DNA from: Rhynchosporium graminicola
Lineage: Eukaryota > Ascomycota > Leotiomycetes > Helotiales > Ploettnerulaceae
Direction: 5' to 3'
Length of the DNA stretch: 64,000 nucleotides
NCBI GenBank assembly: GCA_900074885.1
Contig: FJUW01000003.1
Span: forward strand, 1,214,185-1,278,184
Shown here: positions 57,805 through 64,000 of the stretch, in pieces
Numbering within the stretch: the stretch's first letter is position 1
Layout of the letters: the number at the start of each line of letters is the position of its first letter
Notes under the pieces: model-generated
Told to the model about the DNA's origin: nothing
Database searches by the model: none
What the model saw: only the letters and a program-made list of their open reading frames with translations
Position numbers and translations under genes: made by a program

Positions 57805-59987
57805 CTAAGCCTCATCTTCATGAATACCTCCCAAAACACCAAATTGTCCACCAATTCCACCCCAAACAATCTTCTTTCCCCTGACAGCCGAATTATCAAC
57901 CCACGTCGCTTCCTTAACATCACTGCCTGTACCCTGACCAGTCTGGTAATTACTGCTGAAACCCCAAGTGTGAGCCTTACCCTCCTTGTCAACAGCCAAA
58001 CAGGTATCAGGACCAGTAGCGACGTAGACAGCCTCGATATCAGGAACGACATTTGGCTTGGTCAGGTAGCGAGGCTTCTCATGTTCATCCATGAACAAAC
58101 TCTCCTTTGGCATATCCTCGACTTCGACACCGCCTTGAGAGCCATCAATTCTTCCCCAGACAAGAACTTGACCGGTAGTGGTGCATGCAAGTGTGTGATG
58201 AGCTCCACCGGCGATCTGCTTGATTTCGTACTCCTTGAGAGATTCAACGAGAGTGGGTGTAGCGATAGCGTTCTCAACCGTCTCCTCGTCCTTTGGTACG
58301 CCCGTCTGGCCGAATGAGTTGAGTCCCCATGAGTAGACACCTCCCTTGGCGTCTACTGCGAAAGAGTGGTAGTCGCCACAGCCGATGTGAACGATCTTCT
58401 TGCGTTGTAGTCCGAACTCGCGGGGAATGAGAGCACCTGTAGCAGTACGGGAAACGACACGACGAGCAAGTTGTGATTGTTCGCCAGCACCCCATGTGTA
58501 GACCTTGCCCTTCGTGTTGAGAGCGAGAACATGGTTGGTTCCAACAGCGATCGAGGTGATTTCTTTGAGCTCGGGGATGAGGATTGGAGTGGCTTGGGTG
58601 TGGGTGCCTTCGCGGAAACCTAGAATGCCATCGTTTCCCTGGGATGTCAGCAGGCGAAGGGAAGAGAGATGAGGAAAGACTTACTCGAAATGTGCCCCAA
58701 CCGTAAACCAAACCAGTGTTGGTAAGTGCGAAAGAAGTAGAATCACCGGCATGAACCGAAACAAAGACCGTGCCTTCTGGGAAGTGAGAAGGATCAACTG
58801 GTCGTGGTTCACATTCGGAAGGATTCAAACCAGAATCATCATCATCAGAATCAGAGTCCGAATCGCTGCCGTCTCCGCCAGCTGGTAAGTCGACCATCTT
58901 TCCTTCGTTAGGAGTGGCACGACCGAGAGCACCTTGATCATTGACACCCCATGTTAAGATCTTGTTCTCGCGAGTGAGGGCAACGCAATGCATTCCACCA
59001 ACTGACAGGTGCACAACACCGACATCCTTTGCTGAGAGGAGTGGGTTGAGACGAGGACGGGTGACATCGATGACCTTCTTGCCATCTGCACCTTTCCGAG
59101 CACCGAGTCCGAGTTCGCCAGATCCACCCTCACCGAAGACAAAGACATCGAGGACTTGCGTAGGGACGGTGTTGATGACTGGGAGAGCTTTGACAGGTTT
59201 GGGAGGTTTTGGAGCGGCGACCTTTTTCGGTTTTGGGACAGCTTTGGCCTTGGGAACAGCTTTTTCTTCGGGGGCGGTTTCCTAGATCGATCAGTATTTG
59301 CTTTGCGCCACGGGTAGGTAAACTTACAGCGTCTTCGCCATTTTCGTCGTCCTCATCGTCTTCATCATCTTCCGGTTCTTCATCATCGGTTTGTTCGGCC
59401 TTCTTGGCAACAGCTTTCTTCGGAGCAGCCTTGGTAACAGCTTTGGGAGCAGTCTTGGGTTTGGGTGCAGTCTTCTGTAGATCGATCAATAAAAATTCGA
59501 GGACGCGCAAAAGTGAACTCACAGTGACCTTGGCAGCAGCTTTTGTAGATTTCGTCTTCTTCGCAGGAGGCTCAACATCACTCTCCGCAGCTTCGGATAC
59601 CCTCTTCTTGGCTGAGGCCTTCTCGGGAGCCGCAGCTTTGGTAGCTTTCTTCGCAGGAGCCTTGGTCTTGGAAACTGAACTCTTGATAGTCGAGACATTG
59701 GACGCAGCTTTGGCAGCAGCAGGTTTGACCATCTTGGCCTCTGCAGCTGGGGCTTTCTTCAGTGCTGGAGTGGCTTTGGACTTCTTTGCAACGGGTGCAG
59801 GAGCAGCTTCGTCTTCGGTCTCGATCTCTGAAGCTTTCCGCTTTGTTGCCTTGACGGTGGTTTTGGTGACTGTGGTCGACACCACTGATGCACTTCTCTT
59901 GCCTGGAGCTCGAGTCGTCTTGGTAGGTGCAGCAGCAGCCTTGGGTGCGGGCTTTGTCGCGGTGGTGGCGGCTTTCTTCGGAGGCAT
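57805..59987 (-). CDS. pim1: RCC1-type Ran guanine-nucleotide exchange factor
   Basis: Chromatin-bound exchange factor that loads GTP on Ran and so sets nuclear transport direction. Exons 59987-59523, 59474-59328, 59281-58685 and 58638-57805 give 680 aa, all phase 0. The first 230 residues are Lys/Ala/Pro-rich with acidic patches (DDEEPEDDEDDEDDENGEDA), as fits nuclear localisation and DNA contact. The propeller follows, with repeated blade ends GGMHCVALT, GDSTSFALT, GTNHVLALN, GDYHSFAVD, GAHHTLACT and GPDTCLAVD, each preceded or followed by W-G sequences such as ILTWGVNDQGALG. An acidic Ser/Asp insertion interrupts one blade. Fungal orthologues are named Pim1/Prp20. The opposite-strand open frame in 59209-60048 is a shadow of the Ala/Lys repeats. 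Confidence 0.92.
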
Positions 59988-60404
59988 CGTGATGATTCTC
60001 GCGCGAGGCGGCGGAGGAATGTTATTGTTGTTGTTGTTGTTTTGTTGATTGGAACTTGAGACAGGCGATGGATGGGTGAAGTTAGCTGAGAAATGAGGTT
60101 GATTGATTGATTGATTGATTGATTCCAATATATGGAGGATCGATGCAGTGCGCAGATGGAGAGATTGAGGTTCTGTTGAAACTCTCGTGGGTGATGTTTG
60201 TTGTGAAGAGGAAAGGAAGAGGAAGAGGAAACCGAAGCTGAAGATGTGGAATATTTTGCGTCGCGATCGCGTCGAAGCACAATACTGTACTGTACCTAGT
60301 GGCTATCCCTGTCATCCACAATACCAAGCAAGCTAGCTGCCATCCATGCATGTACAGTAGTAGCTGTAGCTGTAGCCTGTAGGTGGAAGGTACAGTGGGG
60401 TGCC
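59988..60404. other. RCC1 gene 5' flank with GATT repeat
   Basis: It holds the likely promoter and 5' leader. A (GATT)6 microsatellite lies at 60101-60124 and CTGTAGCTGTAG repeats at about 60363-60380. It ends at the RIP-degraded repeats. Confidence 0.55.
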
Positions 60405-60998
60405 ATAGGTATTTGCACCCCCCCCGGTACAAAACGCCACCAATTTAGTTACTTTGAAGGCTGCTTTAATACTATATCTCTGAAATTCAAACCTCTTGAT
60501 CTATATACTCTCTTCTTCAATTATAGGAGGACGCCGTAGCCCTGAATTAAGTCCGCAGACGCGGTCTCGAATCTGCGAATTACGCTCTATTAGCTAGTCT
60601 TATAATCGAATTCATATAAAACACCTTAAGATTCCGAAGTCAACTATTATAAATACATATTAGTAAGAATTAAAACGCGTTAATAATATCTCTTAAGTAC
60701 GACCTAGTCTAAAGCGTATTATATTAGAAGAGTAACGTGATCTTCTATATAATACAGCTACTTCTACTCCTTCTATCTTATATAAGACCCTTTAAGAAGA
60801 GATCGTTCCTAACGCTTCAATTCGATCGATCAAACGCTTATTTCAAGAGATAAATCTCCGGAAATAATAATAACTAAAACGCCCTGCTCTTATATAAGAT
60901 CACGTATACGTATAACTAAATTAGGCTTAGAGATACTATCGCTTTACGTACTTAAACTAGAGAAGAGTATAGTAAAGCGATAAGTACTCTATATAACT
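60405..60998 (+). mobile_element. 5' half of a RIP-degraded Tc1/mariner element
   Basis: A TA followed by GGTATTTGCACCCCC starts the degraded block. From about 60530 the plus strand reads SPQTRSRICELRS, then SYNRIHIKHLKIPKSTIINT, the Tc1/mariner helix-turn-helix pattern. Further on come EEIVPNASIRSIKRLFQEI, LKRPAL and finally SDKYSI at about 60970, where SDE and the first catalytic Asp would be. More than ten in-frame stops sit where Gln or Trp is usual. The catalytic second half does not follow; the sequence passes into the duplicated block instead. Confidence 0.7.
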
Positions 60999-61452
60999 TA
61001 GAAAGGGGTAAAAGCTTCAGTAGGTATTTATACTAGCAGGTAAAGGGTAATATCAATAGCGACTAGCACTAGATCTTATATAAGAGCGACGTTATAGTAA
61101 ACAGAAGAGTAAGATGTTTTAGGCAGCTTTTGTAACGACACAAGACTTAAGGCGGTATACAAGTAAGAATAAACAAGTAGGGAGGCTAAGAGCGATCTTA
61201 TATAGTCTACTATAAAGAAAACAAAAAGATAAGGAAGGAAGAAGAAGAGAGATAGAGTATAAAGCACCTTATATATATATGCCGGTACTAGTCCGATACT
61301 ATACCGGGTCGGATACTAGTTCTACCGGGATACCTATGAACTTAGGCCCTATTATCTATCCTTCTTCTTATATAATATTCAGGTGAGCTATCGTTATATT
61401 ACCCCCCCCTTAAGAAGAGCTTAACCCTAAGCTCAGAAAGTTATAGTTTATA
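60997..61452. repeat. First copy of a 456-bp exact direct repeat
   Basis: Identical, base for base as far as I can read, to 61454-61909, with only a single N between them. See the finding on assembly. The sequence is RIP-degraded repeat with no coding capacity. Confidence 0.9.
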
Positions 61453-61453
61453 N

Positions 61454-61909
61454 CTTAGAAAGGGGTAAAAGCTTCAGTAGGTATTTATACTAGCAGGTAA
61501 AGGGTAATATCAATAGCGACTAGCACTAGATCTTATATAAGAGCGACGTTATAGTAAACAGAAGAGTAAGATGTTTTAGGCAGCTTTTGTAACGACACAA
61601 GACTTAAGGCGGTATACAAGTAAGAATAAACAAGTAGGGAGGCTAAGAGCGATCTTATATAGTCTACTATAAAGAAAACAAAAAGATAAGGAAGGAAGAA
61701 GAAGAGAGATAGAGTATAAAGCACCTTATATATATATGCCGGTACTAGTCCGATACTATACCGGGTCGGATACTAGTTCTACCGGGATACCTATGAACTT
61801 AGGCCCTATTATCTATCCTTCTTCTTATATAATATTCAGGTGAGCTATCGTTATATTACCCCCCCCTTAAGAAGAGCTTAACCCTAAGCTCAGAAAGTTA
61901 TAGTTTATA
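61454..61909. repeat. Second copy of the 456-bp exact direct repeat
   Basis: Starts right after the N at 61453 and repeats 60997-61452 at an offset of 457. Confidence 0.9.
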
Positions 61910-63137
61910 TTAGAATTAGTCTTTATTATAACTATTTTCGTCGATATTCGCGTAATAGGCGCTAGCCGCTCTTTAGTAGTAGTAAATTCTTTATCAGGTT
62001 CTGACTAGTTATATCGCTATAATAGTACTATATTAGTCGTAGCTTCTAAATCGGGCGGTAAGTAGTATTTACTTTATCTATTTATAGTAGGAGTCGAGTT
62101 TAAGTAGGGCGTAAGGTATATAAAGGAAGAGGTTTATTAATATTAGAGCCTTTCCTTTTTAATCGCGATAACTACTTTAACTTATAAGTTTATTCTCCTT
62201 AGACTACGATACGGCTCCTAGAGTAAGTATCGTTACTAACTACTATAGTAGTCTACTATAATCTTATATATCAATCGACCTAATTAACTCTTCTCTTAAT
62301 AGAAGTAAGTTTCCTATCTTAGTTTTAGGGATAGTCCTTAAGTATAGTATAGGGGTTTCACGGATCTATAACGCTAACTCCTATAGTACTTTTACTAGTT
62401 CCTACTAGTACTCTTTCAGCGGTATATCGTATATATTACCTGCGATATATTCGCGCTTTCCTTAAGATAAAGTATAATAATACTTCTGTTTTAGAACTCT
62501 TATACTTATTTAATAAGCCTAACTCTAAGCTTTATAAGTATTATTCGGCGTTAAAAAGTAATTATAAGTATATAAGTTACTTGAACTTAAATATAGTTAT
62601 ATATACTAACGCGTTATAGTTACCTAACTATATTAATATAAAGTATACTATTTTATCCGGTTGACTTCCTAATAGTAAAGCTAAAGATATAGAGCTAAAT
62701 TAGAGTAGTATTATAGCTACTTATAAGGCTATTAATTAGATCTATTATCTCGCGAAATCTACTACTCCTACTATTACGTTAGAGATTACTATTATATAAT
62801 TAGTAGAGACTTAAGCTTTAAAGCGTTCTATAGAGAAAGTATTTAAGAAGTTAGAGTTTATTAAGATAATAAGTTATGATCTTAAACCCTTAGATACTAG
62901 TATAATACTAACGCGATATAGGATTTAGATCTTCTAATAGTCGATTCAGCGAAATCTAGGTTAATAGCTAAAATAGCGTTAAAGCAGATAAAGGAATTAA
63001 ATAGTATTATACGGGAATTTGCGAAGAAAGCTATATTTAAGGCTACGATATCTAATACTAGGGGAAAGAGGAATTTGCCTTCTAGTTTAGAGATAGTATT
63101 AGATCTAGATACTCTCGGACTCTCTCTAAAGAAGAAA
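61910..63137. other. RIP-degraded repeat sequence
   Basis: Very TA-rich with many stops in all frames. A plus-strand frame at about 63015-63150 reads NTRGKRNLPSSLEIV and KKKAYYDD before a stop, resembling the end of a transposon protein. Family not identifiable by eye. Confidence 0.5.
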
Positions 63138-63612
63138 GCTTATTATGACGACTAGTCAGGTTTGGAGGTTTCTCCCTATTAGTAGAAACACTTACTGCTA
63201 AGCGAGATTATACGAGTAGAGTTTAGGGGCCCCTTTTCATATATATACTTCCCTTCTCTCTCTACTTCTTCACTCCTTAGTTATAGATTCTCAAGTGATT
63301 CTTACTACTTCATATTCATAGTAATATGAGGTCTTATTACTCAGGTAGTTTTAAGACCTTTCTAGAGTAAGTATGACGCTTGCTCTAGAAAGGTCTTAAA
63401 ACTACCTGAGTAATAAGACCTCATATTACTATGAATATAAAGTAGTAAGAATCACTTGAGAATCTATAACTGAGAAGTAAAGAAGTAGAGAGAGAAGAGA
63501 AGTATATATATGAAAAGGGGCCCCTAAACTCTACTTATATAATCTCGCTTAGTAGTAAGTATTTCTACTAATAGGGAGAAACCTCCAAACCTGACTAGTC
63601 GTTATAGTAAGC
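63138..63612. repeat. 475-bp near-perfect palindrome
   Basis: Bases pair about a centre at 63375 with no gaps: 63361 with 63389 and 63138 with 63612, for example. The arms are about 235 bp with a spacer of only a few bases. Mismatches seen are C/T or G/A. Left arm GACTAGTCAGGTTTGGAGG; right arm CCTCCAAACCTGACTAGTC. Confidence 0.9.
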
Positions 63613-64000
63613 GTCATATTATCTATAACTCTTTTACCTACGTCTAGGAAGATAGTAAATATCTACTCATATTATACCTCTGTGCCTAGAGCTACTAAAC
63701 GCAGGAGACTATACTATACAGAGAAGGCCTATACTAAGTATAAACTTAAAGAATAGTACTTAAACCGAAGTAACCTAAGTCCGATAAATCGACTACTAGT
63801 TCTCCGACTCCCTTTACCTCCTATTCTTTAGCGACTCGTAATACTCGCCGTAACTTACCTCTCTCTATAGTAGAGAGTACTCGAAATAACGCCTCGTCCG
63901 AGTTAAGCTCCCTAACTCCTATTATAATTAACGAACTCACTAAGTCGCTAAACCTCCCCGATAATACTCCTATATTAATAGTAACTATAGGTAACTTATA
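63613..64000. other. RIP-degraded repeat, possible transposon coding relic
   Basis: One plus-strand frame from about 63767 to the window end has few stops and reads SDKSTTSSPTPFTSYSLAT and SSELSSLTPIIINELTKS, like the Ser/Thr-rich start of a retroelement protein. Too degraded and too short to name. Confidence 0.35.

Noticed and set aside
59209..60048. 279-codon plus-strand frame rich in Ala, Ser, Val and Phe
   Set aside because: It is the complement of the Lys/Ala/Pro-rich N-terminus of the RCC1 gene, whose frame has coherent introns and a recognisable domain.
61076..61724. Two identical 63-codon minus-strand frames (61076-61267 and 61533-61724)
   Set aside because: They are the same RIP-degraded sequence duplicated by the probable assembly overlap, with hydrophobic low-complexity translation.

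Overview
The window looks like nuclear DNA of a filamentous ascomycete (Pezizomycotina). Genes are broken by short GT-AG introns of about 45-125 bp with CTRAY-like branch points. Fungal families dominate: a Zn2Cys6 regulator, F-box and 2EXR-like proteins, a type-B carboxylesterase and a vacuolar M20 carboxypeptidase. Transposons are AT-rich and carry transition-type stop codons as left by RIP. I cannot fix the genus; Leotiomycetes would fit but that is a guess.

Layout. 1-8.7 kb: a nearly complete FAD-dependent oxidoreductase (-, running off the left edge), a RIP-killed Tc1/mariner element, an aldo/keto reductase (+) and an M20 peptidase (+). 9.3-28 kb is accessory in character. It has a 955-bp TA-flanked inverted-repeat element, two F-box/2EXR-like genes (one cut by a single TGA), a secreted carboxylesterase with a probable GC-AG intron, an unrecognised three-exon gene, a MITE, a PD-(D/E)XK-like gene with an internal TGA, and a short Mutator-like element with an 8-bp target duplication. 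28-37.3 kb: a secreted GH93/BNR-type gene whose reading frame meets a TGA exactly across its splice junction, another MITE, an F-box gene (-), and a long multi-exon gene encoding an HELAH zincin-like motif with one internal TAA. 37.4-49.1 kb: an AlaX-like tRNA-editing protein (-), a Zn2Cys6 transcription factor (+), an amidase relic (+) and a 3-isopropylmalate dehydrogenase (+). 49.1-57.8 kb has no recognisable gene. 57.8-60 kb: an RCC1-type Ran exchange factor (-). 60.4-64 kb: RIP-degraded repeats with a second Tc1/mariner relic, a 456-bp exact duplication around a single N (probably an assembly artefact), and a 475-bp near-perfect palindrome.

The functional genes do not form an obvious pathway cluster. 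They are mostly independent metabolic or housekeeping genes set among transposon relics. The strongest overall signal is decay. Four low-copy-looking genes (15.5, 25.3, 28.1 and 34.1 kb) each have an otherwise coherent gene model interrupted by one transition-type stop. The two most novel protein candidates, the HELAH protein and the PD-(D/E)XK-like protein, are both in this class. All splice sites were read by eye and none was checked against transcripts.
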